Notes: a model not told the origin generated them from the letters alone. A stretch of DNA of 64,000 nucleotides from Elusimicrobiota bacterium (GCA_026388155.1 JAPLKI010000010.1:1-64000), one strand, 5' to 3'. Counted from the first letter of the stretch, positions 40,294 through 48,545 are shown. A program made the numbers and translations.

Positions 40294-41043
40294 ATGTCGT
40301 TAAAAGTCAGGGGAATGATCCCGGAAGATGACATCCGTGTGGCGCTAATAGGCCATCCCGCGCCGCCCTGGCTGGTAAATTACGCCGACCTGATGACTGA
40401 GATGGTGTGCTTTTTCGTCATTCTTTACGCCCTGTCCGCAGCCCTTAACAAGGAAATGCAAAAAGCCCAGAAGGATATAACGGAAATGATGAAGAATGGC
40501 AATATACAGGGCCAGGTTAAAATGGATAAAGAGGGAATGCGCATTACCCTTGAAGAGCAGGGTCAGTTCGCTTTTTTTGAAAGCGGCCGGAGCGAAATAA
40601 CCGACAACATGCGCTCAAAGCTGGACAAAATAGCCCCTGTGCTTAAAACCCTCGCCGCCAAGCACGATATAATAGTGGAGGGCCATACCGATAACATCCC
40701 TATCGGCGCCAACGGCGCCAAACAATTCGCCACAAACTGGGAGCTTTCCACCGCCAGAGCCACCAGCGTGGTGAGATATCTTCTCAGTTCGGATTTTCCG
40801 CCCAAAAGGATGGCCGCCATAGGTTACGGGGAGTTTCATCCCATTGCCGCAAACGATACTGAGGAAAACCGCCGCAAGAACCGCCGGGTGGTGTTTTTAG
40901 TGAAAACCGGCCCGTACATTGACGCGTCGCCGGAAACTCCCGGGATAAAGCCCGCGGTTCCGGCGTCAACGGTGCTCACTCCCGAACAAGCGCCGTCCGG
41001 CGAGGCCAATGAGCAAGCCCCGCCGGGTGCAGCCCCCCAGTAA
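40294..41043 (+). CDS. motB: MotB-type stator protein with OmpA-like peptidoglycan-binding domain
   Basis: 249 residues. A single TM with PPWLVNYADLMTEMVCFF places the ion-carrying aspartate at D32, the same number as in E. coli. The OmpA-like domain (about 85-205) has VEGHTDNIPIG and NRRKNRRVVF for peptidoglycan anchoring. The C-terminal tail (207-249) is P/A/E-rich. Odd: E36 lies one helical turn after D32, where most MotB/PomB proteins have a hydrophobic residue. The Shine-Dalgarno is CGGAGA about 12 nt before ATG. Forms the stator with MotA. Confidence 0.93.
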   Translation: MSLKVRGMIPEDDIRVALIGHPAPPWLVNYADLMTEMVCFFVILYALSAALNKEMQKAQKDITEMMKNGNIQGQVKMDKEGMRITLEEQGQFAFFESGRSEITDNMRSKLDKIAPVLKTLAAKHDIIVEGHTDNIPIGANGAKQFATNWELSTARATSVVRYLLSSDFPPKRMAAIGYGEFHPIAANDTEENRRKNRRVVFLVKTGPYIDASPETPGIKPAVPASTVLTPEQAPSGEANEQAPPGAAPQ

Positions 41044-41082
41044 GCGCGGAGCGGGCTCCGGCAAAGGGAGATAAATGGTGTT

Positions 41083-41128
41083 TTCTAAGCGTATGGCCGA
41101 TGGCTTATGGCATACGGCGGTAAGTTAA
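41083..41128. repeat. Intergenic hairpin repeat, family B copy 2 (short)
   Basis: A short GCGTATGGCCGATGGC/GGCTTATGGCATACGGC-like inverted repeat between motB and the lipoprotein gene. Confidence 0.55.
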
Positions 41129-41146
41129 CCGACAGGCGGCGAGAAA

Positions 41147-41884
41147 ATGAAAAACTTCTTCAAATCAGCGGTTTTAATCGCGGCGTTTGCCGTGAGCACC
41201 GGATGTTTCGGGGGTCTTCAAGCCCTCAAGGTCACTGATTTTACCGATCAGAGGGTAACTGACCTTTCCCTTACCAAAAAAGTCACCGGCAAGCATGAGT
41301 ATATTTTCTTTTCCACCACCAAAATGGGAGTGTTCCTGGATGGCAGTATACAGGGGATAGTTACCGACTATCTGGGCAATCCCATAGAAGGCGTGACCGT
41401 GAAGATCATCCCTGAAACGGGAAAAAAGGAGGGAGGCAGCGCCGACGTTTTTGCCGTCACGGAGGAAAATGCTAATTCATATATCAATCTTTCTTTCACT
41501 CCGGGTATAAGCGACACAATGGGTCTTTATAAGATACATTTTTCCCTGCCGGTGGTGGATAACGAGGTGGATCTGAGAGGCAAGATAGTTTATAACCCGG
41601 GCTGGGACCAGCAGAAAATAAATTTAGGGAAAGCCTATGAGCCTCAAGCCAAGGATACTCCCTTTCGCCTTTACTACAACCTGAAAACCGGTTTTCTGGC
41701 GTTTGCCGAGGGCGTGCGTAAGATAATAATGCAGCCCGTGGGCGAGGGCGTAGGCCGTATGCAGGTTTTGCCCGGCGCCAAGGCGCCAGTCGAGGTCATC
41801 AAGTCTAAGGAGGATGCAGCCCCTGCCCCGGCCGCCGGAAAGGCGGAAGAGGACCTCTTCAAGGGGTTTGATTTCGGACAGTAA
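41147..41884 (+). CDS. Lipoprotein with carboxypeptidase-regulatory-like domain
   Basis: 245 residues. An N-terminal hydrophobic signal ends in STGC with lipidation cysteine C20 (the -3 Ser is unusual). Residues about 67-92 (IQGIVTDYLGNPIEGVTVKI) match the CarboxypepD_reg-like beta-sandwich pattern, common in envelope proteins. The tail is A/E/P-rich and ends KGFDFGQ. It is the last gene of the co-oriented motor block, 104 bp after motB, so it may be an envelope partner of that machine; this is inference from position. No specific family recognised. Confidence 0.75.
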   Translation: MKNFFKSAVLIAAFAVSTGCFGGLQALKVTDFTDQRVTDLSLTKKVTGKHEYIFFSTTKMGVFLDGSIQGIVTDYLGNPIEGVTVKIIPETGKKEGGSADVFAVTEENANSYINLSFTPGISDTMGLYKIHFSLPVVDNEVDLRGKIVYNPGWDQQKINLGKAYEPQAKDTPFRLYYNLKTGFLAFAEGVRKIIMQPVGEGVGRMQVLPGAKAPVEVIKSKEDAAPAPAAGKAEEDLFKGFDFGQ

Positions 41885-41886
41885 AA

Positions 41887-42043
41887 CAAGCCATAAGCTT
41901 TAGGCCATAAGCCATAGGCAGAAAAGTTGCCATAAGCTATAAGCCGTATGCCATATGTAATATGCTTTTTAAGAAGTTTCCTTATCGCGTATAGCCTCCG
42001 GCATAAGGCTTATGGCGGGTACGGCTCATTAAGGCCTATGGCT
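41887..42043. repeat. Intergenic hairpin repeat, family B copy 3
   Basis: A long inverted repeat of GCCATAAGC/GCTTATGGC units between the lipoprotein gene and mnmA. The central AAGAAGTTTCCTTAT (41971-41985) is a variant of the family A core. Confidence 0.7.
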
Positions 42044-42051
42044 TCCCATCT

Positions 42052-43113
42052 ATGAAAGTTGCCGTCGCTATGTCCGGGGGGGTTGATTCCTCGGTGGCGG
42101 CGGCTTTGCTTAAACAACAGGGTTTTGAGGTTATAGGCCTTACACTTCGCCTTTTTCACGAGACCGGCCGCGGCGGGATTGCCTGCTGCGGCGGAGAGGC
42201 GTCCGTCCTAAGGGCGCGCGGTGCCGCGCACGCTATAGGCATAAGGCATTATTTTAAAAACGCCCGGGAACTGTTCTCTAAAAAAGTTATAGACAATTTT
42301 GTGAGCGTCTACCTTGCGGGCGGTACGCCGAACCCCTGCGTGGAGTGCAACCGCCATCTTAAGTTTTCGTATCTTTTTGACCTCGCGCGGGACCTCGGGG
42401 CCGGGGCGCTCGCAACCGGGCATTACGCCCGTATTGAAAATGCCGGGGGGGGGCCGGCGTTGCTGCGGGGTCTTGACCCGCTTAAAGACCAAAGCTATTT
42501 TCTCTATTGTCTTAAGAAAGAGCGGTTGGGGCGAATACTCTTTCCGCTTGGAGCCATGGCTAAAACCGAAGTGCGCGCGCTGGCCGCCAAACTGGCGCTT
42601 CCCACTGCGGCTTCGGCGGAGAGCAAGGATATTTGTTTCGTCACGGAAGGAAATTATGACGCCTGGCTTAAGAAAACAGCGGGAATAAAACCGCGTAAAG
42701 GCTCCGTGCTTGACCAAAGCGGAAAAGTGACGGGTTCTCATCTGGGTTTTTTTAATTTCACCGTCGGCCAGCGGAAAGGCCTTGGCGTTTACGGGGCCGA
42801 GCGCCTTTACGTGACGGAAATAAGGCCGGGTTCAAATGAGGTGGTTGTGGGGCCGCTTAAACTGGCGCATAAATCCGTCTTCACAATCGCCTCGGCAAAC
42901 TGGCTGGCCGAAGCGCCGCATCCGGGCGCCCGCCTTTGGGCTCAAATCCGCTACCGCCACAAACCAGCCGCCTGCAGATTTAAAAAAGAAGATAACGCGG
43001 GGCTGAAATTTATTTTTGAGGAGCCGCAGTTCGCCGTTGCAAAGGGTCAGTCCGCCGTGTTTTACGACGGAGACAGGGTTCTGGGCGGGGGGATAATAGC
43101 GGGGAGCGAATAG
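42052..43113 (+). CDS. mnmA: tRNA-specific 2-thiouridylase MnmA
   Basis: 353 residues, normal length. Makes s2U34 in the wobble position of Lys/Glu/Gln tRNAs in the cytoplasm. Seen: the PP-loop SGGVDSS near the N-terminus, TPNPCVECN with the first catalytic cysteine, GHYARI, KDQSYFL, and SKDICFV with the second catalytic cysteine. The C-terminal FTVGQRKGLG region and beta-barrel are present. There is no clear Shine-Dalgarno; the start lies 9 bp after a repeat element. Contains a G9 run (42445-42453) but the frame is intact. Confidence 0.95.
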   Translation: MKVAVAMSGGVDSSVAAALLKQQGFEVIGLTLRLFHETGRGGIACCGGEASVLRARGAAHAIGIRHYFKNARELFSKKVIDNFVSVYLAGGTPNPCVECNRHLKFSYLFDLARDLGAGALATGHYARIENAGGGPALLRGLDPLKDQSYFLYCLKKERLGRILFPLGAMAKTEVRALAAKLALPTAASAESKDICFVTEGNYDAWLKKTAGIKPRKGSVLDQSGKVTGSHLGFFNFTVGQRKGLGVYGAERLYVTEIRPGSNEVVVGPLKLAHKSVFTIASANWLAEAPHPGARLWAQIRYRHKPAACRFKKEDNAGLKFIFEEPQFAVAKGQSAVFYDGDRVLGGGIIAGSE

Positions 43114-43213
43114 TGATCAGTGATTGAGTGATTAAGTGATTAAGCAAGAGATTCAGTAACTAAACGGTAGTTTCAAAACTAAATCACTATTTACTCAATC
43201 ACTTAATCACTGG
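43112..43213. repeat. Intergenic hairpin repeat, family D (AGTGATT units)
   Basis: Left arm AGTGATTGAGTGATTAAGTG type (43117-43144), right arm AAATCACTATTTACTCAATC type (43180-43211). Starts at the mnmA stop. Repeat arms made of tandem 7-8 nt units as in other families, but with a different motif. Confidence 0.65.
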
Positions 43214-43242
43214 GCTAATCCGCCTAGATTCAAGGAGATATT

Positions 43243-44364
43243 ATGAAGAGAAAAATTATCGCTGTGATTTTCGGCGGCAGGTCGCCGGAGCATGAAGTTT
43301 CCATAGAGTCCGCAAAGACTGTCTGCGCCGAGCTTTTAAAAGGCGGATTCCTGCCGAAACCTGTTTATATCACAAAGCGGGGCGATTGGCGCCTGGCAAA
43401 TTACCAGGTCCTTAAGCGGGGAGGAAAACCCGCCGGCGAATTTATTGAGCCTTCTTTTAAGGAGGGTTGTTTTAAAACGGAGAGCGGCGCAAAATTGAAG
43501 CCCGCGGCTGTGTTCCCGATAATCCACGGCGCTACGGGCGAAGATGGCAAGTTGCAGGGCTTGCTTGAGCTTCTGGGTATGGCATATGTCGGCTGCGGGG
43601 TCATGGCCTCGGCGCTCGGTATGGATAAGATTATTTCAAAAAAACTCGCCGCAGACGCCGGGGCGCCGGTCCTTCCTCATATAATTGTCCGCGCTTCGGA
43701 TAAAAACCGTATCGGGCCGAAACTCAAAAAAGCCGCGGGACTCGGGTTTCCTCTTTTTGTCAAGCCGGTGACTTTGGGCTCTTCGGTGGGCATACGCAAA
43801 GTGAAAAAAGCGGCCGCGCTTAAGGCCGCCGTAAACTTCGCTTTCCGTTATGACACGGCCGTGATGATAGAAAAAGGGGTGGATTACGCCAGGGAGATAG
43901 TTTGCGGAGTGCTTGGGGAGGGCGCCGGCGCGCGTGCAAGCGTGTGCGGGGAGGTTCGTCCTGTCGGAGGCCATGAATTTTATGATTATGAGTCAAAATA
44001 CCTGGATGAAAACGGCATGGAGTTTAATCTGCCGGCCGCGCTTTCAAAGAAGACGGCCGGCAAGCTGAGGGGGCTTTCAACGGCGGTATTCGCGGCGCTG
44101 GGCTGCCATGGGATGGCCAGGATCGATTTTCTAATGGACCCGAAAAATGAAAAAAAATTTTATTTTTGTGAGATAAACACCGTTCCGGGTTTCACCTCGC
44201 ACAGCCTTTATCCGAGGCTCTGGGCCTCCACGGGTCTTGCGCCGGCGGAAACGGTTAAAAAACTGGTTGAGCTGGCCATTAAAAGGCAGGCACAGCAGTC
44301 ACGACTGAGCACCGACAGGAACACAGGCGCACAGGCGCACAAGAGCACAAGCAAAAGGATCTGA
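43243..44364 (+). CDS. ddl: D-alanine--D-alanine ligase
   Basis: 373 residues. ATP-grasp enzyme making the D-Ala-D-Ala dipeptide for peptidoglycan. Seen: FGGRSPEHEVS at the N-terminus, IHGATGEDGKLQG, FVKPVTLGSSVGI, DYESKYLDENG and EINTVPGFTSHSLYP. The Shine-Dalgarno AAGGAG is 5 nt before the ATG. Normal folds end near ELAIKRQ; about 25 more residues are read from the left arm of the family E repeat, a non-conserved tail. With alr (54040) and PBP1A (51832) it gives this region a cell-wall theme. Confidence 0.95.
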   Translation: MKRKIIAVIFGGRSPEHEVSIESAKTVCAELLKGGFLPKPVYITKRGDWRLANYQVLKRGGKPAGEFIEPSFKEGCFKTESGAKLKPAAVFPIIHGATGEDGKLQGLLELLGMAYVGCGVMASALGMDKIISKKLAADAGAPVLPHIIVRASDKNRIGPKLKKAAGLGFPLFVKPVTLGSSVGIRKVKKAAALKAAVNFAFRYDTAVMIEKGVDYAREIVCGVLGEGAGARASVCGEVRPVGGHEFYDYESKYLDENGMEFNLPAALSKKTAGKLRGLSTAVFAALGCHGMARIDFLMDPKNEKKFYFCEINTVPGFTSHSLYPRLWASTGLAPAETVKKLVELAIKRQAQQSRLSTDRNTGAQAHKSTSKRI

Positions 44365-44476
44365 TAATCTGATGATTTGAGAGTTGGGGGAACTGCAGTT
44401 GCTTCGGGTGCTACAAAACTTCAATGGTGGTTTCTTGCTTCTTACTTGTGCCCTTGTGTTCTTGTGACTTGTGCTC
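44310..44476. repeat. Hairpin repeat, family E copy 1, between convergent genes
   Basis: Left arm rich in CACAGGCGCACAAG units (44320-44354) inside the 3' end of ddl. Right arm TTACTTGTGCCCTTGTG type (44435-44474) ends just before the stop of the convergent gene. The arms are roughly complementary. Confidence 0.6.
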
Positions 44477-44480
44477 CCCT

Positions 44481-46607
44481 CTACTTCCCCGTGTCTTCCT
44501 CGTCCACATATTCGTATTCATCCGCCGGCGCGGCCTGCTTTTGCGCCGCCTGTAAGTGTTGTTTCGGAGTTGTGGCATGCGTACGGACCGGTTTAGCCTG
44601 CCGTTTATTCTTTGCGGCCCTGGCTTTCGGCTGCTTTTTTGACGCAGAGGCCGCTACCAGAGCTTCCATGCCGGCGTTGCCGGTGGTGTCCAGCGGCTTT
44701 ACGTCGTTTCGTTTGACGTTTGCTTTATAAGTGAAGGCAAGCTGGGACTTTCCGTTTTTGGAAGGAACTACGGCGGAGATCTGATAATATCCTTCGGTTC
44801 CGGTGAAGTTACCTTCCCACTCCAGTTTTTCCGAATCCCATCCCGCTTTCGCGGCCTCCTGGCGTATGGCGTTTTCAAGGGTTAAGCCCCCCGGCCGCAG
44901 GGTGTAGTTGCGAATGAAATAAATCACCTCGGGAGGGACAGCCTCCACTTTTGCCTGTGAAGTCTGCTTCTGCGCAGTGTCACCCTGGGTATGTTCTGCG
45001 TCCGTGTTCAGATTGGCGCCTTCCGTGCCCGTGCTCAGGTTGGGGCCTTCGGCGCCCTGCGGAGCCTGATCCTGGCCTGTGGGGAACTGGGCGGTTTGAG
45101 CGTCCTGAACGGCCATTTTTGTGTTCGCGTTATGGTTCGTCAGAAATGGTATGGGAAAAGGGATGTATTTTGTCGCGTCAAATATCTTCTGCTGCTTAAG
45201 TACGAAAACAGCGACAAGCGCTATGGCCGCTATCAGGAGCAGTGTAGTTATCAATCTGAAAAGTTTGCCGAAAAAACTCCCTATTCTTATTTTTTTTCTG
45301 CCGGTATCAACAATCGCCGGCTTTTTTTCTTCTTTTTTGGATTCTTCGGTCTTTGCATTTTCCTGCGCCGGAGGTTTCCCTACACCGAATACGGAGTCTG
45401 AGTTCTTCTCTATTGTGACGGTCTGGTTTTCCTGCGCGGGAGCGAAATTCCCTCCGGGCGCCAGTGAGACCCCGTCCTGCCGCGTGCCGGAGGATAGTGA
45501 TATTTTTATATCTGAAATCTCGCTTTCAAGTAAACTCAGCCTGCCAAGCAGATCGCGCTGGAACTGGCTGTTGTCAATTGAGGCCAGCACTGTGCCCATT
45601 TGTTCAAGTTTCTGCTTTAGCGGTTCCAACTGGGAATTAAGTTCCTGGCGGGTCAGGGTGTTTTCGTCGAAAGTGTGTGTTTTGGACGGGAATGTTTCAC
45701 CTCCCGCCTGATCGGCCGCCGCGGGAACTTCTTTGGGCGGCTCCGCGACTGAGGCGCCAAAACTTATATCGGCTGCCGGCTTGAAATTTTTAAAAAGTTC
45801 TTCCGAGTTTTTTATTTCAGCGGGGGGGGGGGCCTGCTCTTCGGCGGAAATAGCGTCGGCCCTTTTGCCTATCTGGGAAAGCGTCAGCGGGTCAAAACTG
45901 GCGGACGCGTTCCTGGCCAGCTCCGTGACCGGATGCTCAATTTTCCCGTCGCTTTTAAGCGCGCCAAAATGGCTCACCTCTATGTTCATGTTTTCCAGAG
46001 AGCTTGGCGGGGGAGCCGCGGGTTCAAACGAAGACGCGGCCAGCGGTTTTAATTTTACCGCCTCCGGCGCCGTCGCCGCCCGGCTTTCTTCCTGCGCGGG
46101 CAAGCCGGAAATACTTCTGCCGTCGGACCTCTGTATCTCTCCGGCACCGGGGACAGCCGGCTGCTCTTCCGGAGCCGTGCTAAGCGGGTCGGGAACTAAA
46201 GATCCTCTCATGGTCATCCCGAAGGCCGGCGTACTCTGGGGTAGAGACGGGCTCTTTACTCCACCACCCGCTTGCCCCTCGCTTTTTCCGACAGGGCCAA
46301 AGTGCGGGGCTTGCCCGGCTTCGGCGGGCCCTTCCGGCCTTAAAGTGGGCGGCGGGGTTAATTGGGCCGCGAAATTGCCGGCCGGTTCGGCAGACGGGCT
46401 TCGGGACTTCAGGGCGCCTGAAGCGGAAAAATTCAGCATAGCCGAAACTTCGGGGTAAGTGGACGCCTCTTTCCAATCCTCGGTTTTTTCCCCAACCGGG
46501 GTTTGCGGGCAGATAAGAGAAGAAGCGCCGAAGTTCGGAAGTTCTGATAATTTCTCTTTTTCAAAAGGGCCGAGGATCTCATTGTTTATGTATGCCCAAT
46601 ATTTCAT
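44481..46607 (-). CDS. GYF-domain-like membrane protein with C-terminal extracytoplasmic domain
   Basis: 708 residues from ATG 46607, chosen for the AGGAAGG Shine-Dalgarno just upstream; a longer frame to 46811 lacks support. Residues 1-50 (MKYWAYINNEILGPFEKEKL, EDWKEA) match the GYF_2/DUF4339 type of peptide-binding domain. Then comes a long P/A/E-rich segment, a short coiled coil near 330-390, a TM helix near 446-470 (LLLIAAIALVAVFVL), and a C-terminal domain at about 550-620 without recognised family. Residues about 82-118 (TPPP...AGGGVK) come from an inserted palindrome. A C11 tract in the coding strand (plus-strand G-run 45822-45832) encodes APPPA. Function unknown; perhaps a scaffold. 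Confidence 0.75.
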   Translation of the reverse strand: MKYWAYINNEILGPFEKEKLSELPNFGASSLICPQTPVGEKTEDWKEASTYPEVSAMLNFSASGALKSRSPSAEPAGNFAAQLTPPPTLRPEGPAEAGQAPHFGPVGKSEGQAGGGVKSPSLPQSTPAFGMTMRGSLVPDPLSTAPEEQPAVPGAGEIQRSDGRSISGLPAQEESRAATAPEAVKLKPLAASSFEPAAPPPSSLENMNIEVSHFGALKSDGKIEHPVTELARNASASFDPLTLSQIGKRADAISAEEQAPPPAEIKNSEELFKNFKPAADISFGASVAEPPKEVPAAADQAGGETFPSKTHTFDENTLTRQELNSQLEPLKQKLEQMGTVLASIDNSQFQRDLLGRLSLLESEISDIKISLSSGTRQDGVSLAPGGNFAPAQENQTVTIEKNSDSVFGVGKPPAQENAKTEESKKEEKKPAIVDTGRKKIRIGSFFGKLFRLITTLLLIAAIALVAVFVLKQQKIFDATKYIPFPIPFLTNHNANTKMAVQDAQTAQFPTGQDQAPQGAEGPNLSTGTEGANLNTDAEHTQGDTAQKQTSQAKVEAVPPEVIYFIRNYTLRPGGLTLENAIRQEAAKAGWDSEKLEWEGNFTGTEGYYQISAVVPSKNGKSQLAFTYKANVKRNDVKPLDTTGNAGMEALVAASASKKQPKARAAKNKRQAKPVRTHATTPKQHLQAAQKQAAPADEYEYVDEEDTGK
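46254..46362. repeat. In-frame palindromic element (PPP...GGGVK type), copy in GYF-like gene
   Basis: Arms CTTTACTCCACCACCCGCTT (46254-46273) and AAGTGGGCGGCGGGGTTAAT (46343-46362) are complementary at about 14 of 20 positions. On the coding strand it reads TPPP...QAGGGVK without breaking the frame. Related by arm sequence to 48694-48759. Confidence 0.6.
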
Positions 46608-46803
46608 AAATGCCTTCCTAAATCTTTGATCGCTTTTCGCTTGCTTTAAGACCTGAAACTTGCAACTATCCTTATCTCTCTGCTCTATTCTGTCTTCAGC
46701 GGCTGTGCAAAGGAAAAGAAACAAAAAATCAAGATATCTGCCTGAACCGTCTTTAAATTCTAATCCAGTCGTGTTACGGAAATAATAACTTATAGTTAAA
46801 TTA

Positions 46804-46809
46804 TTATAC
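46804..46809 (-). promoter_or_regulatory. Possible -10 box for the GYF-like gene
   Basis: TATAAT on the minus strand in an A/T-rich stretch about 195 nt upstream of ATG 46607. No clear -35 is visible. Confidence 0.25.
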
Positions 46810-46833
46810 AATGTAACAGGATTTACCTTATAA

Positions 46834-46940
46834 GGGGCAGGGACTAGGGATTGGCGACTAGGGGTTTAGGGAAGGAGTTCCTTATTCCTTCAGCCTCTTC
46901 CCACTACCCTGGCTGCCAGCCCCTATCCGCTGCCACTGTA
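46834..46940. repeat. Intergenic hairpin repeat, family A copy 3
   Basis: Arms GGCAGGGACTAGGGATTGG and CCAGCCCCTATCCGCTGCC. Core AGGGAAGGAGTTCCTTAT (46869-46886), opposite orientation to copies 1 and 2. Lies between divergent genes and ends 3 nt before the next ATG. Confidence 0.75.
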
Positions 46941-46942
46941 AT

Positions 46943-47719
46943 ATGGACATAAAGACCATACGCGTTCTTATTTATTTTTTCCTGGCGGTTATCGCCGCTT
47001 TCACTTTTTTTATTTTTCTTAACGCCGTGGGCGCCCGTGCGCCGGCCGGCGCCGATGCGCTCGCGCAATCCGCTATGGCAAACGCGCAGTACAGCTTTTC
47101 CCAAAAAGAGGCGCTGCCTGTCCCTGTGGCGCAGCATTTTTCCAGCTCAAGCGTGAGGGCCGAGGGCGCCATAATGATAGTGCGGGAGAGTAAATTTCAG
47201 GGGGTGGCTGAGCCTCCGAAAAGCGGCATGGAAATGTTAAACGAAATGTCAGGCGCGAACAGGAATAAAATTCAGCCCATAGCCCTTGAAGACAGCGACC
47301 TTGAAAGGAAAATAGTTCCTCTGGAGGAGCAGTCTAAAGCTCCGGGTTTGGCGGGTTCGTCGGTGCCAGCTCTTGGCAAGGCCCCAAAGGGAGGACTTGC
47401 CATGATAAAGGCCCCGGCGGGCTACGAGCTGTTTACCAGTTCGGAAACATGGGCCGCTTTCGCCGGTTCCCATAAATGTGATCCCGTTAAGGCTGATTTT
47501 TTAAAGGAAAATGTGCTGATTTTGGTTTCGCTTTCTGATTTTCCAAGCGGCATTTTCAAAATAACGGCTTTGAAAAATGAAAAAAAAGAGCTGGTTGTGC
47601 GCTATAAGGTGGATCCTTTTGCCATGTCGGTCTCAAACAAAGAGGGCACGCAGCAAGCTTATTCGGCCATACCTGTCCCAAAGTCAGGCCGCCAGGTGCG
47701 ACTTGAACAGGTGCCTTAA
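46943..47719 (+). CDS. Membrane-anchored protein with PrcB-like C-terminal domain
   Basis: 258 residues. One N-terminal TM anchor (about 7-29) or uncleaved signal, then a low-complexity linker. Residues about 160-258 (ADFLKENVLILVSL, SGIFKITAL, PVPKSGRQVRLEQ) resemble the PrcB_C domain, a small beta-rich domain found in protease-complex and cell-envelope proteins. No catalytic residues. No Shine-Dalgarno; the ATG follows directly on a repeat element. The family match is by eye; function unknown. Confidence 0.65.
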   Translation: MDIKTIRVLIYFFLAVIAAFTFFIFLNAVGARAPAGADALAQSAMANAQYSFSQKEALPVPVAQHFSSSSVRAEGAIMIVRESKFQGVAEPPKSGMEMLNEMSGANRNKIQPIALEDSDLERKIVPLEEQSKAPGLAGSSVPALGKAPKGGLAMIKAPAGYELFTSSETWAAFAGSHKCDPVKADFLKENVLILVSLSDFPSGIFKITALKNEKKELVVRYKVDPFAMSVSNKEGTQQAYSAIPVPKSGRQVRLEQVP

Positions 47720-47831
47720 CGGCAGCATATAGGGGCTAGCGTACAGTGGATAGGGAAGGAGAGGGGCTGGTGGCTGCAGAAATAAGAAACTCCTTCCCTA
47801 GACCCCTATCCGCTAACCCCTAGCCACTATA
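47720..47831. repeat. Intergenic hairpin repeat, family A copy 4
   Basis: Arms TATAGGGGCTAGCGTACAG and CCGCTAACCCCTAGCCACTA; core ATAAGAAACTCCTTCCCT (47782-47799). Fills the gap between two convergent genes. Confidence 0.75.
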
Positions 47832-47835
47832 GTAT

Positions 47836-48447
47836 TTAGATCTTTTTTCTAAAGAATCCCTTCTTCAAAGGATCTTCTTCGAAGCCCACGCGCCTCATAT
47901 AGGCGGAATGTTTGAGCGAGCCGCTTAAAGCGGTGAAGGCTGCGTAGCCTCTGAAAGTTTCAGCGTTCTGCGGCCTGTTGAACAGGTAACGGGCGCTTTT
48001 AAGGTCCCTGTAATCTTCCACTACGTAATCCAGGTGAACGCGTATATCAGGGGTTTCTACGGTATAAATGAACAGGCCCACAGGCAACAGGTTCCTTAAA
48101 ATAAAAACACATCGCGGATTTTCAACCGCTTTAAGCGAGAAATCCGGGAAGAAGGCCCAAATATCTTTGGCGTGATAGGCCAGGAAATTTTCAAGCAGGC
48201 GGTCGGAGGGGGGTACATCCATAAGCTGGAAAATGTCTTTACGCGCGCGCAGTTGGATCAGATAGTAAAGATCCACCCCGGCTATAAAAAGATTCACAGT
48301 CAGCACCGGCCAGGCTCCCGCCAGAAAACCGTAAAGTGAAAAAATGGCCGCTCCAAGAAAATTAAGCAGCCGCAGCCTCCATACATTGCTGGTTAAAAGA
48401 GACACCGCTATCAGCGCCGAGGCCAGATAACCGATAATTTCAATCAT
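47836..48447 (-). CDS. YgjV-like inner-membrane protein
   Basis: 203 residues. The N-terminal third has about three TM helices (IIGYLASALIAVSLLTSNVW, LNFLGAAIFSLYGFLAG, PVLTVNLFIAGVDLYYL), the pattern of the YgjV/Imp family. The soluble C-terminal part (LDYVVEDYRDLKSARYLF, AYMRRVGF) has a GNAT-acetyltransferase flavour, but I cannot see the acetyl-CoA P-loop. No Shine-Dalgarno; the ATG abuts a repeat element. Function unknown. Confidence 0.65.
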   Translation of the reverse strand: MIEIIGYLASALIAVSLLTSNVWRLRLLNFLGAAIFSLYGFLAGAWPVLTVNLFIAGVDLYYLIQLRARKDIFQLMDVPPSDRLLENFLAYHAKDIWAFFPDFSLKAVENPRCVFILRNLLPVGLFIYTVETPDIRVHLDYVVEDYRDLKSARYLFNRPQNAETFRGYAAFTALSGSLKHSAYMRRVGFEEDPLKKGFFRKKI

Positions 48448-48451
48448 ATAA

Positions 48452-48545
48452 TAACGGCAGGGTATAGGGTCTAGCGTATAGGGAATAGGGATGGAGTTGC
48501 CGATTTTCTTTCCCTAGCCGCTATCCGCTGGCCCCTATCCTCTGC
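48452..48545. repeat. Intergenic hairpin repeat, family A copy 5
   Basis: Arms GGCAGGGTATAGGGTCTAGCG and CGCTATCCGCTGGCCCCTAT; weaker core AGGGATGGAGTTGCC. It covers the last codons and stop of pdxA. Confidence 0.7.

Noticed and set aside
46740-46811. Upstream extension of the GYF-like gene to ATG 46811
   Set aside because: The extension has no homology pattern and overlaps a probable -10 box, while ATG 46607 has an AGGAAGG site and starts exactly at the domain.
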